Origin: an uncultured Oscillospiraceae bacterium
GTDB taxonomy: Bacteria > Bacillota > Clostridia > Oscillospirales > Oscillospiraceae
DNA length: 64,000 nucleotides
NCBI GenBank assembly: GCA_934636655.1
Contig: CAKUAS010000003.1
Span: 62,001 to 126,000 of the forward strand
Direction of reading: 5' to 3'
The notes under the pieces are model-generated. The model was not told the origin of the DNA, searched no databases, and worked only from the letters and a program-made list of their open reading frames with translations. Position 1 is the first letter of the stretch, and each line of letters starts with the position of its first letter. Shown here in pieces: positions 8,620-17,077 of this stretch. Both the position numbers and the translations under genes were made by a program.

Positions 8620-8856
8620 ATGAACGCTCTTAAACTTATTCTTACCATCCTTCAGCTTCTGTCCGGCCTCGCAGTAACTGTAGTCGTTCTTCTTCAGAGC
8701 GGCAAGAGCGCGGGCCTTTCCGGCGCTATCGCCGGCGGCGCAGAGACCTTCCTGAGCAAGGGCAAGGCAAAATCTCTGGACGCAAAGCTCGCAAAGGCCA
8801 CCAAGTGGTTTGCGATAGTATTTGTCGTCCTCACCCTCGTGCTGAACCTTATCTGA
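8620..8856 (+). CDS. secG: Preprotein translocase subunit SecG
   Basis: 78 residues, the normal SecG size, with two membrane helices (about 3-24 and 58-77). The cytosolic loop contains the SecG hallmarks LLQSGKSAGLSGAIAGGAE and FLSKGKAKSLDAKLAK. It is the small subunit of the SecYEG channel. An AAAGGA-type ribosome site precedes ATG 8620. It is monocistronic, with its own promoter and a terminator 25 bp downstream. Confidence 0.95.
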   Translation: MNALKLILTILQLLSGLAVTVVVLLQSGKSAGLSGAIAGGAETFLSKGKAKSLDAKLAKATKWFAIVFVVLTLVLNLI

Positions 8857-8880
8857 CAGCGCGCAAATTTCAGAAAGCAA

Positions 8881-8907
8881 AGCGCAGTCGTTTGACTGCG
8901 CTTTTTT
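8881..8907 (+). terminator. Terminator of secG
   Basis: 9-bp perfect stem AGCGCAGTC / GACTGCGCT, loop GTTT, then six Ts ending at 8907, only 9 bp before the azlC start codon. Confidence 0.85.
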
Positions 8908-8916
8908 AATGCAATA

Positions 8917-9615
8917 ATGAAAAGGAAAGTAGAGATAAAAGAAGTTCTTCGCGGCATAAAGGCCGCGTTTCCGTCCACTGTTCCGATCTTTTTCGGCTGG
9001 ATATTCGTCGCGCTGACCTACGGCGTCTTGATGGAGGAGCTCGGCTACGGGCCGCTGTGGACGATGCTGTTTTCGCTCATATGCTTCTGCGGCGGCATGC
9101 AGATAGCGGCGGTGCCGATGATGGCCGCCGGATTTGACCCCGTTCAGATGCTCATAATGAGCTATTTCGTCAATTTCCGGCACACGTTTTACGGACTTGC
9201 GCTGCTTGAAAAATATAAGGATACACAGCCGTTCAAGCCCTTTCTCATATATGCGCTGGCAGACGAGCCGTTTTCGCTTGCCGTATCCTCGGATGCTCCC
9301 GAGGGCATGGAGCGGAGGTATTTCTACTTTGGTCAGACCTTGCTTCTGTATATCTACTGGGCGGGCCTCACTGCTCTCGGCGGTCTGCTCGGCAGGATAA
9401 TAACCTTTGACACCACGGGGCTCGACTTCGCCCTCAACGCGCTGTTTATAGTGTTCTTCCTCCAGCAGTGGAAGGATAAGAATAAGCGCCCTGCATGCGT
9501 CATCGGCATTGCTGTGACGCTTCTTGCGCGCGTTGCATTCGGACCGGATATGTTCCTCATTCCGGCGCTCATCGGCATGCTCGTCATCTTCTGGTTGGGG
9601 AGGAACAAGCTGTGA
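8917..9615 (+). CDS. azlC: AzlC family branched-chain amino acid exporter, large subunit
   Basis: 232 residues with about six membrane helices. The N-terminal AAFPSTVPIFFGWIFVALTYG and the later FCGGMQIAAVPMMAAG and NFRHTFYGLAL are AzlC/LIV-E signatures. With AzlD it exports branched-chain amino acids or analogues. The start is uncertain: ATG 8917 follows the secG terminator by 9 bp and has no ribosome site, so expression may depend on read-through, or a downstream non-ATG start may be used. The stop overlaps the GTG of azlD. Confidence 0.88.
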   Translation: MKRKVEIKEVLRGIKAAFPSTVPIFFGWIFVALTYGVLMEELGYGPLWTMLFSLICFCGGMQIAAVPMMAAGFDPVQMLIMSYFVNFRHTFYGLALLEKYKDTQPFKPFLIYALADEPFSLAVSSDAPEGMERRYFYFGQTLLLYIYWAGLTALGGLLGRIITFDTTGLDFALNALFIVFFLQQWKDKNKRPACVIGIAVTLLARVAFGPDMFLIPALIGMLVIFWLGRNKL

Positions 9616-9944
9616 AACTTACCGTTATTCAAACTCTTATCATCATCCTCGCCATAACCGTCGGAACGCAGGCCTCGCGCTGGCTGCCGTTTCTGGCCTT
9701 TTCGGGCAAGAAGGAAACACCGGCATTTATAAAATACCTCGGCCGCGTGCTGCCGCCCGCTCTCATGGGGCTGCTGGTCGTTTATTGCTTTAAAAACACG
9801 CCGATTTTCACAGGTTCGCACGGTGTTCCGGAGCTTATTGCGGCGCTTTTCGTCGTTTTGAGCTACGAGTGGAAGGAAAATCTGCTGCTCTCCGTCGGCG
9901 GAGGAACGGTCGCGTACATGCTGCTCGTGCAGTTCGTTTTTTAA
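9612..9944 (+). CDS. azlD: AzlD family branched-chain amino acid exporter, small subunit
   Basis: 110 residues with four hydrophobic helices and the AzlD patterns ITVGTQASRWLPFLAF and IKYLGRVLPPALMGLLVVYC. GTG 9612 overlaps the azlC stop (GTGA), as is usual for this pair, which forms one exporter in the cytoplasmic membrane. A terminator follows 20 bp after the stop. Confidence 0.88.
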   Translation: MKLTVIQTLIIILAITVGTQASRWLPFLAFSGKKETPAFIKYLGRVLPPALMGLLVVYCFKNTPIFTGSHGVPELIAALFVVLSYEWKENLLLSVGGGTVAYMLLVQFVF

Positions 9945-9963
9945 AAGTTTACAAATTTGACAG

Positions 9964-9993
9964 GCCGTCGGGTATGTCCGGCGGCTTTGTTTT
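9964..9993 (+). terminator. Terminator of azlCD
   Basis: 8-bp stem (9964-9971 with 9978-9985, one G-T pair), 6-nt loop, then TTTGTTTT. The T-run overlaps the edge of the glmS promoter -35 region. Confidence 0.75.
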
Positions 9994-9994
9994 A

Positions 9995-10023
9995 TTGCAA
10001 AGCAGAGCATAAAATGGTATAAT
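9995..10023 (+). promoter_or_regulatory. Sigma-A promoter of glmS
   Basis: TTGCAA (9995-10000), 17-bp spacer, TATAAT (10018-10023). The resulting leader is only about 40 nt, too short for a glmS ribozyme. Confidence 0.85.
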
Positions 10024-10068
10024 ACAGATTAATTATCAGAAGTATATAATCCGAAAGGAATCATTATT

Positions 10069-11907
10069 ATGTGCGGAATAGTTGGCTTCGTAGGAAGCGA
10101 GCAGGCAGCTCCCATACTGCTTGACGGACTTGAGAGACTGGAATACCGCGGCTATGACTCGGCCGGTATTGCCGTTATATCCGGGGACAAGGAGCTGAGG
10201 GTCAAAAAATCCAAGGGCCGCCTTCAGGTGCTGCGGGATATGATCCAGGGCGGCAAGAGCATAGAGGGAACCATCGGCATCGGGCACACCCGCTGGGCCA
10301 CACATGGAGAGCCCAATGATATCAACGCTCACCCGCATTTGAGCGGCGACGGCAAAATTGCCGTAGTTCATAACGGCATAATCGAAAATTATGTCGAACT
10401 GCGTGATTTTCTTCTTTCACAGGGCTATACGTTCAGATCCGAGACCGATACCGAGGTCGTGACGCAGCTTGTCGCATTTTACTACGCCGAGTGCGGCAAT
10501 GCGCTCGAGGCCGTGTTCCGCGTACTGCGCCGCATTGAAGGCGCGTATGCTCTGGGCATATTGTGCATTGACGAGCCGGAGCATTTCATCGCCGCGCGCA
10601 AGGACGCTCCGCTTCTCATCGGCTACGGTGAGGGCTGCAATTTCATAGCAAGCGATGTGACGGCCATCATAAAGCACACGCGCGACGTATCCTACATGGA
10701 AGACGGCGAGGTCGCCGTTATCTCCGCAGACAAGGTACAGTTTTATAATGCCATGGAGCAGCCCATCGAGAAAGAGCATCACACCATTGACTGGGATGTT
10801 TCGGCCGCGGAAAAGGGCGGCTATGCTCACTTTATGCTCAAGGAGATCATGGAGCAGCCCGAAGCTATACGCAAAACGGCGTTCAGCCGTATCCGCGATA
10901 ACCGTATCGTGTTTGAAGATCTCAAGTTCACAGCCGAGCAGATAAAGGACGTAAGCCGTATATTCATAATCGCCTGCGGCTCGTCATATCATGTTGGTGT
11001 GGTAGGCAAGTACAATCTTGAGCGGCTCATGCGCAAGCCGGTCGAGGTCTGCCTTGCATCGGAATTCCGTTACTGCGATCCGCTTGTCGACGATAAGAGC
11101 CTTGTCATCGTTATCAGCCAGTCCGGCGAAACGCTTGATACCATGGCGGCACTGCGCGAGGCAAAGGCAAGAGGAGCGCACATTCTGTCGATAGTAAACG
11201 TTGTCGGCAGCTCCATTGCCAGAGAGTCCGACGATGTGCTCTACACCTGGGCGGGACCCGAGATTGCCGTTGCGACGACGAAGGCGTACAGCACGCAGCT
11301 CGTTCTGCTCGATATGCTGGGCCTTTACTTTGCCGACGCTCTCGGCACGGTGAGCAAGGCTCAGTACGACGAGATCATCGAGGAGCTTCTGCGTCTGCCC
11401 GGCAAGATGGAGCAGATGCTTGAGAACATTGAGGACATCAAACACTTCGCGTCGAACTACTTTAACCACAATTCCGTGTTCTTCATCGGCCGCAACCTTG
11501 ACTATGCCATGGGGCTTGAGGGCTCGCTAAAGCTCAAGGAGATATCCTATATCCACTCCGAGGCATACGCGTCGGGCGAGCTCAAGCACGGAACCATTTC
11601 GCTTATCGAGGACGGAACGCTTGTCATAGCCCTCGGTACATACGAGCCGCTTTTCGATAAGGCCATGAGCAATGTCGTCGAGGTCCAGGCGCGCGGAGCG
11701 GATGTGCTTGCGCTCACGACCGAGAACAACGTTGCGGAAATGAAAAAGACCGTGGAGAACGTCATATCCGTTCCCGAGACACACACGATACTTCAGCCTT
11801 CTCTGGGTGTTGTGCCTCTGCAGCTCTTTGCGTACTATGTTGCGCTGCTGCGCGGCTGCGATATCGATAAGCCCAGAAATCTTGCAAAGTCGGTGACTGT
11901 CGAATAA
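10069..11907 (+). CDS. glmS: Glutamine-fructose-6-phosphate aminotransferase (isomerizing)
   Basis: 612 residues, the standard GlmS length. Cys2 of MCGIVGFVG is the N-terminal nucleophile of the glutaminase domain, with HTRWATHGEP and HNGIIENY following. Two SIS sugar-isomerase domains make up the C-terminal half (CGSSYHVG near 304, VISQSGETLDT near 347), ending in KSVTVE. It makes glucosamine-6-phosphate for peptidoglycan precursors. AAAGGA ribosome site, own promoter. The usual Firmicute glmS ribozyme does not fit in the short leader. Confidence 0.97.
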   Translation: MCGIVGFVGSEQAAPILLDGLERLEYRGYDSAGIAVISGDKELRVKKSKGRLQVLRDMIQGGKSIEGTIGIGHTRWATHGEPNDINAHPHLSGDGKIAVVHNGIIENYVELRDFLLSQGYTFRSETDTEVVTQLVAFYYAECGNALEAVFRVLRRIEGAYALGILCIDEPEHFIAARKDAPLLIGYGEGCNFIASDVTAIIKHTRDVSYMEDGEVAVISADKVQFYNAMEQPIEKEHHTIDWDVSAAEKGGYAHFMLKEIMEQPEAIRKTAFSRIRDNRIVFEDLKFTAEQIKDVSRIFIIACGSSYHVGVVGKYNLERLMRKPVEVCLASEFRYCDPLVDDKSLVIVISQSGETLDTMAALREAKARGAHILSIVNVVGSSIARESDDVLYTWAGPEIAVATTKAYSTQLVLLDMLGLYFADALGTVSKAQYDEIIEELLRLPGKMEQMLENIEDIKHFASNYFNHNSVFFIGRNLDYAMGLEGSLKLKEISYIHSEAYASGELKHGTISLIEDGTLVIALGTYEPLFDKAMSNVVEVQARGADVLALTTENNVAEMKKTVENVISVPETHTILQPSLGVVPLQLFAYYVALLRGCDIDKPRNLAKSVTVE

Positions 11908-11919
11908 TTGAAAGAGCTC

Positions 11920-13248
11920 ATGATATTTTTTGCGTGCGTGGCCTGTAAGGCCACGCATTGCTTATTGCGCCTGTTTAAGCTTGGCGCAACGTCGCTCCCC
12001 GGAGCGCTGGCACTGAAGATATGCCCCGAGGTGCTCGGGTACGCCGCAAAAAATGTCGATTTAATCGCCGTTACGGGGACGAACGGCAAAACGACCTCCT
12101 CGCGCATCATTGAGCGAGCCCTGCAAAATGAGGGCAGAAGCGTGTGCGCAAACCGCTCGGGCGCAAACCTGATGCCCGGCATCACGGCGACGCTCATTTT
12201 AAACCTCCGTTTCTTCGGCGGCGTTAAATGCGAAAGTGCCGTCATTGAGTGCGACGAAGCCGCGTGCAGACTTGTGCTCGGAAAAATGAAGCCGCGTGTG
12301 CTGCTTGTGACGAACCTTTTCCGCGATCAGCTCGACCGCTACGGCACTGTGACACGCCCGCGCGACTGCATAGCTGCCGGACTGCGCGATACGCCGGAGA
12401 CGGTGGCTGTTATAAACGCCGACTGCCCCATGGCAGCGAGCATCACGCGGCTGTGCCCTAACGAAACCGTGTATTACGGCCTTTCGGAGCACAAAAGGCA
12501 GAGTGTCGGCAGCGGCGAGGATGATAGCTGCCCCGTCTGCGGTCAAAAGCTTGCCTATAAGGGACTGAGCTACGCGAATCTTGGCGAATTTAGCTGCAAA
12601 TGCGGCTTTGTGCGAAAAAGCCCTTCGTTCAGCGCAGACTCCGTGCTGCCGGACGGAAGCTTTGTCCTGCGCGCAGGGAATGAAAAAACGCTGTGCGTCC
12701 CGGCGCTTCCGGGGCTTTATAACATTTATAACTCGGCCGGTGCGATCGCTGCTGCGGTGACAGACGGCGCTGCCTTTGCTTCCGCCGTCGATGCTGCGCA
12801 ATGCTTTGACTGCGGCTTCGGCAGGATGGAGAGCTTCCCCCTTGGAAAGCGCGGTGCAAAGATGATCCTTATTAAAAATACAGCTGCCGCCGATCAGACG
12901 ATAACCGAGGTCTGCCGCGAAAGCGGTGACAAGACCCTCGTTTTGGCGGTGAACGACCGCATAGCCGACGGAACGGATATATCGTGGCTCGACGAGGCCG
13001 ATTTCGGCATGCTCGCACGGCGCGGCGGCGTAAAACGCGCCTATGTCTGCGGCGACCGTGCCGAGAGCGCCGAAAAAAGGCTCGCGCGCGAAAATATACC
13101 CTGTCAATCATGCAAAAACTATGATAAACTGATAGCGTCGCTGCGGGACGAGGAGAACTCGATCTTCATCCTGCCGACCTACACCGCCATGCTGGAACTG
13201 CGCGCGAAGCTCGTTCGCAAGGTCGGCGGCAAGAATTTCTGGGAATAA
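11920..13248 (+). CDS. murT: MurT-like Mur ligase (lipid II isoglutaminyl synthase subunit)
   Basis: 442 residues from ATG 11920 (a TTG at 11908 is also in frame, but GAAAGAG fits the ATG better). The order is MurT-like: LGATSLPGALALK, P-loop VTGTNGKTTSS, NRSGANLMPG, a zinc-knuckle insert with CPVC and CKC, then a DUF1727-type C-terminus with LIKNTAAADQT and LPTYTAMLELR. MurT with GatD amidates the glutamate of lipid II. No gatD lies next to it, although the pair is usually adjacent. The second knuckle is CxC rather than the common CxxC. It follows glmS by 12 bp, which suits a cell-wall role. Confidence 0.8.
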   Translation: MIFFACVACKATHCLLRLFKLGATSLPGALALKICPEVLGYAAKNVDLIAVTGTNGKTTSSRIIERALQNEGRSVCANRSGANLMPGITATLILNLRFFGGVKCESAVIECDEAACRLVLGKMKPRVLLVTNLFRDQLDRYGTVTRPRDCIAAGLRDTPETVAVINADCPMAASITRLCPNETVYYGLSEHKRQSVGSGEDDSCPVCGQKLAYKGLSYANLGEFSCKCGFVRKSPSFSADSVLPDGSFVLRAGNEKTLCVPALPGLYNIYNSAGAIAAAVTDGAAFASAVDAAQCFDCGFGRMESFPLGKRGAKMILIKNTAAADQTITEVCRESGDKTLVLAVNDRIADGTDISWLDEADFGMLARRGGVKRAYVCGDRAESAEKRLARENIPCQSCKNYDKLIASLRDEENSIFILPTYTAMLELRAKLVRKVGGKNFWE

Positions 13249-13262
13249 ACGAGGATAAACGA

Positions 13263-14531
13263 ATGATACGTTTTTATAACGGTCGAGTCTTAGCTTTTGC
13301 GCCGGAGGCCGAGATACTTGAGCGCGAGGTGTGGACAGACGGCGGCAGCATCCGCTACGTCGGCAAAACGCCCGAAAATCTGCCGGAGTTTGAGCGGCAG
13401 ATAGACCTTCACGGCAATCTGCTCATTCCGGGCTTCAAGAACGCGCACACGCACTCGGGAATGACCTTTCTGCGCTCGCTGGCAGACGATATGCCGCTGG
13501 ATAAGTGGCTCAGCGAGCAGGTCTGGCCTAAGGAAGCGCGCCTTAGTCCCGACGGACTTTACGTCATGACGCGTCTGGCGATCATGGAATATCTCACAAG
13601 CGGCATAACGAGCTGCTTTGACATGTATTTTCACAACGATGCTTTTGTGCAGGCATGCATCGACTCCGGCTTTCGCGCGGTGCTCTGCGGCGATATGAAT
13701 AATTTCGACAGCGACTATACGCTGCTCGAGGATAAGTTCCTGCGCTATAACAAAATGCACGAGCTCATTTCATATCGCCTCGGCTTTCACGCCGAGTACA
13801 CGACGAGCCTCGAGCGTATGCGGTTCGTCGCAGACCTTGTGCAGAAGTACAAAGAGCCTATGTTCGTCCACTCCTCGGAGACGCGCGCGGAGGTAGACGG
13901 CTGTGTCGAGCGCTACGGCGTAACGCCGACGGTGCTTTTTAATAAGCTCGGCATGTACGACTACGGCGGCGGCGCGTTCCACTGCGTCCATATGAGTGAG
14001 GAGGACATCGCAATATTCAAAAGCCGCGGCCTGACGGCTGTGCTTAACCCTGCCTCGAACCTAAAGCTTGCAAGCGGAATAGCGCCCGTAAAGCGATTTC
14101 TCGATGAGGGCATAGCCCTTGCCATCGGCACCGACGGCGCGGGCTCGAATAACGCGCTGGATATGTTCCGCGAGATGTATCTCGTGAGCGTTCTTGCAAA
14201 ATACCGTGAAAACGATGCCTCTGCGGTGGATGCCGCAAAAGTGCTCGAGGCCGCCTGCGTCGGCGGTGCGAGAGCTATGGGGCTTGACGGCTGCGACGGC
14301 ATAGCGGCCGGCAAAAAGGCGGATCTCGCCGTTATAGACCTCAGCCGCCCGAATATGAGGCCCATAAACAACATAGCAAAAAACATCGTCTATGCCGGAA
14401 GCAAGGAAAATGTGCGCCTTACGATGGTAAACGGCCGCATTCTGTACGAAGACGGCGAGTTTTTCGTCGGCGAGGACGCAGGAAAACTTTACGATGAAGC
14501 GGAAAAGATAATGGAGACGATAAAGCAGTGA
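13263..14531 (+). CDS. mtaD: MTA/SAH deaminase-type amidohydrolase
   Basis: 422 residues of the amidohydrolase superfamily. Metal ligands appear in order: HTH in FKNAHTHSGM (about 64-66), the His in FVHSSETRAEVDG, HCVHMS, and Asp in GTDGAGSNNALDMFREM. The spacing and these motifs fit the 5'-methylthioadenosine/S-adenosylhomocysteine deaminase (MtaD/SsnA-like) branch, which deaminates the adenine ring in nucleoside salvage. A different adenosine-type or guanine-type substrate is possible. A 14-bp gap separates it from murT, and its stop overlaps the GTG of the PHP gene, so the three are probably co-transcribed. Confidence 0.82.
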   Translation: MIRFYNGRVLAFAPEAEILEREVWTDGGSIRYVGKTPENLPEFERQIDLHGNLLIPGFKNAHTHSGMTFLRSLADDMPLDKWLSEQVWPKEARLSPDGLYVMTRLAIMEYLTSGITSCFDMYFHNDAFVQACIDSGFRAVLCGDMNNFDSDYTLLEDKFLRYNKMHELISYRLGFHAEYTTSLERMRFVADLVQKYKEPMFVHSSETRAEVDGCVERYGVTPTVLFNKLGMYDYGGGAFHCVHMSEEDIAIFKSRGLTAVLNPASNLKLASGIAPVKRFLDEGIALAIGTDGAGSNNALDMFREMYLVSVLAKYRENDASAVDAAKVLEAACVGGARAMGLDGCDGIAAGKKADLAVIDLSRPNMRPINNIAKNIVYAGSKENVRLTMVNGRILYEDGEFFVGEDAGKLYDEAEKIMETIKQ

Positions 14532-15367
14532 GAGAAATTGACCTTCACGTTCATACGAATATCTCCGACGGCTCAGAATCGCCGACGGAGACGGTTAGAT
14601 ACGCTCATGAGCTCGGTCTGCGCGCTATTGCGATAACAGACCACGACAGCGTAAACGGCGTGGCCGAGGCGCAGCGGGCAGGACAGGAGTACGGCGTTGA
14701 GGTCGTTGCAGGCATGGAGCTCGGCTGCGGCTGGTACGGCAGGGAGGTGCACATGCTCGGCTATGACCTCGACATACACTCAAAAAAGCTGCCCCCGGTG
14801 CTCGACTGGATCGTGCGCGACCGCGACGAGCGCAACAGAAAAATGGTGGACATGCTCGCACGTGACGGACTGGAGATAGATCTCGACGAGCTCCAGGCAA
14901 GGCACCCCGGCTCGACTATCGGCAGGCCGCACTTTGCGCTGTGCATGGTCGAGGCCGGCATTGCCGAAAGCGTAAAGGATGCGTTCGAGCGCTTTCTCGA
15001 TCCCGGCTGCAAATATTACATCCGCCGCCATTTTTTAAGCGTCGAGGACGCAGCAGAGCTCATCCGCTCGGCAGGCGGCAAGCCCGTTATCGCACATCCG
15101 AAGCAGTATAAGCTCACGCCCGAGCGCTTTACCGAGCTCATGGAGCGCTCACGTGCCTGCGGCGTCGCTGGGCTTGAGTGCTACTACTCCGGCTACGGCC
15201 CCGAGGTCGTCGCCGAGTATCTCACCGCGGCGAAGAAGTACGGCTTTTGCCCAACCGCGGGAAGCGACTGGCACGGCAAAAACAAGCCGCACATCCACCT
15301 CGGCAGCGGCATAAACGGCGAATTATCGGCGCCCTACGAGCTACTCAGAAATTTAAGAAATTCATGA
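14528..15367 (+). CDS. PHP-domain phosphatase (RnaAM/TrpH-like)
   Basis: 279 residues. Start GTG 14528 overlaps the mtaD stop. The PHP metal site is complete: IDLHVHTNISDGSESP, ITDHDSVNG, ELGCGWYGREVHMLGY, VIAHPKQYKL and GSDWHGKNKPH. This is the set of the 3',5'-nucleoside bisphosphate phosphatase/RNase AM group, which removes the 3'-phosphate from pAp and related products. Together with the upstream deaminase this suggests nucleotide by-product clearance. No terminator is visible directly after the stop. Confidence 0.82.
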   Translation: MREIDLHVHTNISDGSESPTETVRYAHELGLRAIAITDHDSVNGVAEAQRAGQEYGVEVVAGMELGCGWYGREVHMLGYDLDIHSKKLPPVLDWIVRDRDERNRKMVDMLARDGLEIDLDELQARHPGSTIGRPHFALCMVEAGIAESVKDAFERFLDPGCKYYIRRHFLSVEDAAELIRSAGGKPVIAHPKQYKLTPERFTELMERSRACGVAGLECYYSGYGPEVVAEYLTAAKKYGFCPTAGSDWHGKNKPHIHLGSGINGELSAPYELLRNLRNS

Positions 15368-15524
15368 GAGAGCGATGCCGAATACGGCAAAAAATCCGAA
15401 AATAAATTTTTCTCATAAAAAAGTTCGGCAAAGGTGAAATATCCGGACATATTCTCCGTCCTTATAGATGACAGGCTCAAAGAGCCTACACCCCCCTTGA
15501 TAAAACTATGGAAGGAGAATTGAT

Positions 15525-15629
15525 ATGAACGACGATATGATGGTAACGCCCGAAATCAATAGCGAAGATGCTCTTAAGTATCTTGGCATGGCAGTTGTTT
15601 TAAAATGGCTTCTCAAGATCATATTCTGA
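15525..15629 (+). CDS. 34-residue small protein, unknown
   Basis: A short frame with a textbook GGAAGGAG site 7-8 nt before ATG 15525 and its own terminator 31 bp after TGA. The peptide has an acidic, Met-rich N-terminus (MNDDMMVTPEINSEDALK) followed by a hydrophobic or amphipathic C-terminal helix (GMAVVLKWLLKIIF), a layout that suggests membrane association. A 157-bp leader precedes it and contains a small hairpin AGGCTC-AAA-GAGCCT (15473-15487). No family recognised. Evidence that it is real is the ribosome site, codon texture and flanking terminator; translation is inferred. Confidence 0.65.
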   Translation: MNDDMMVTPEINSEDALKYLGMAVVLKWLLKIIF

Positions 15630-15656
15630 TCCGAATTTCCCCATCCCCCAATTAAT

Positions 15657-15689
15657 AAAAATGCACCGTCAACAGACGGTGCATTTTTT
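15657..15689. terminator. Bidirectional terminator
   Basis: Stem ATGCACCGTC / GACGGTGCAT (15661-15670, 15675-15684), loop AACA, T-run to 15689 and A-run 15657-15660. It serves the small-protein gene (+) and the convergent egsA-like gene (-). Confidence 0.88.
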
Positions 15690-15706
15690 GTGTTGTGCTG
15701 TATTCC

Positions 15707-16954
15707 TTATTCGCCGAAGTCGAGGACGCGCAGCATACGCACGAGGGTGAGCCTGTTGCGGATGGCGGCCGATATCGGCAGCATCTCCTGCTCAAGCGCA
15801 GGGTCGATGCCTATGTGCTCGGGCAGATATTTTGCGTTGCAGCCCTTGTAGAGCGCCTCTGCCTCCTCAACGGAGGGAAGCTCGTTTATCATGGCGCGTA
15901 TCTCATCCCAGTGGTCTACGATATTCTGCGGATCGAAGGTTGCCAAAACATCGTTTTCGTTTTCCTTGATGATGCCCGGCGCGAGCCTGTCGCCGAATTT
16001 TTCTCTTATCCATGCCTCGCTGAGCGGCTCAAAGGGCTTTGCCTTGGGCGTGGGCAGGGAGGCGAGGCGGTGATACTCCTTTATGCAGGCAAAGGTGCCG
16101 ACGCCGACGCATTCGCCGTGTATGCCCTCGGCGTTTTCAAAGCGCGGCGGCTGCATCTCGACAAGGTGCGCCATGAGGTGCTCCGCGCCGGACGCCGCGC
16201 GCGAGTGGTTGAGTAGCTGCATGGTAAGGCCGCTCTTCATCTGCGCCATGGTCATCGCCTCATGGTCGGCAACGCCGGTGGCCGCGTATTCGTCGGCTGC
16301 CTTACGCATAATATCGAGCGCCTCCTGTGCGAGGTCCGCGACCATCGGGCAGTAGTATTCGCCCGCGACGAGGTGCGAAACCTTCCAGTCGAGAAGAGAA
16401 ATGTACTTTGAGAGAATGTCGTTTATGCCGCTTGCGACGAGGCGTGCGGGAGCACCCTTTATGATGTCAAGATCGGCGACGACCAGAACGGGAGCGCACA
16501 TCGGGGTCGATTTTTTCTGGCCGTTCAGGATGGCCGAGCAGATGTTCGCTGTAAAGCCGTCGGAGGAGGCGAGCGTCGGAACGGCGACAAAGGGGATGCC
16601 GAGCTTGTACGCCGGGTAGCGGCCGAAGTCCATGATAGTGCCTGCGCCGTAGGCGACGATGACCTCGGGCTTATCGAGCTTTTTCATCATTTCCTCGATA
16701 ACGGTATCCTCGGCGCGAAGGCCGTTTGCCTCGAGCACTATCTCCTGGTCGGCGGCGATGTGCTTGCCCTCGGTGAGCTTATAGATGACCGTGTCGTATA
16801 TAACGGCGCGCTTTTTGCCCGCAAGACCGACATCGGCCATGTACCGCTCGAAATTGTTTATCGCGCCGTATTCGACGACGACCTTTTTCGTCTCAAGCTC
16901 ATGGTCTCTGCCGCAGACGCATTTGCCGACGTATTTTTCGCAATCCATGATCAT
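15707..16954 (-). CDS. egsA: sn-Glycerol-1-phosphate dehydrogenase family (AraM/EgsA-like)
   Basis: 415 residues from the ATG at 16954, which has GAGGTG 7 bp upstream; an in-frame start five codons earlier lacks a site. The fold is the iron-dependent alcohol dehydrogenase/glycerol dehydrogenase type: VIAYGAGTIMDFGRYPAY (NAD loop), VPTLASSDGFT, and metal ligands in the SGINDILSKY, SGAEHLMAH and IHGECVGVG segments. AraM-type enzymes reduce dihydroxyacetone phosphate to glycerol-1-phosphate, used in Bacillus for prenylglycerol lipids. The physiological product here is inferred. Confidence 0.85.
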   Translation of the reverse strand: MIMDCEKYVGKCVCGRDHELETKKVVVEYGAINNFERYMADVGLAGKKRAVIYDTVIYKLTEGKHIAADQEIVLEANGLRAEDTVIEEMMKKLDKPEVIVAYGAGTIMDFGRYPAYKLGIPFVAVPTLASSDGFTANICSAILNGQKKSTPMCAPVLVVADLDIIKGAPARLVASGINDILSKYISLLDWKVSHLVAGEYYCPMVADLAQEALDIMRKAADEYAATGVADHEAMTMAQMKSGLTMQLLNHSRAASGAEHLMAHLVEMQPPRFENAEGIHGECVGVGTFACIKEYHRLASLPTPKAKPFEPLSEAWIREKFGDRLAPGIIKENENDVLATFDPQNIVDHWDEIRAMINELPSVEEAEALYKGCNAKYLPEHIGIDPALEQEMLPISAAIRNRLTLVRMLRVLDFGE

Positions 16955-17035
16955 GATAAAACACCTCAATTTAAAAATTATATCTAAGTCAAATTCTAAT
17001 AAAGCCCCGAAATTAAGTCAAGAGCGAATATTGAC

Positions 17036-17069
17036 GAAAAAAACGGGCAAAGCTTTATTGCTCCGCCCG
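17036..17069 (-). terminator. Terminator of the small P-loop gene
   Basis: On the minus strand a 10-bp stem (17060-17069 with 17044-17053, two G-U pairs), 6-nt loop, followed by eight Us (17036-17043). Confidence 0.85.
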
Positions 17070-17077
17070 ATTTTTGG

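Noticed and set aside
10024..10068. glmS ribozyme upstream of glmS
   Set aside because: The promoter leaves a leader of only about 40 nt, far too short for the ribozyme core.
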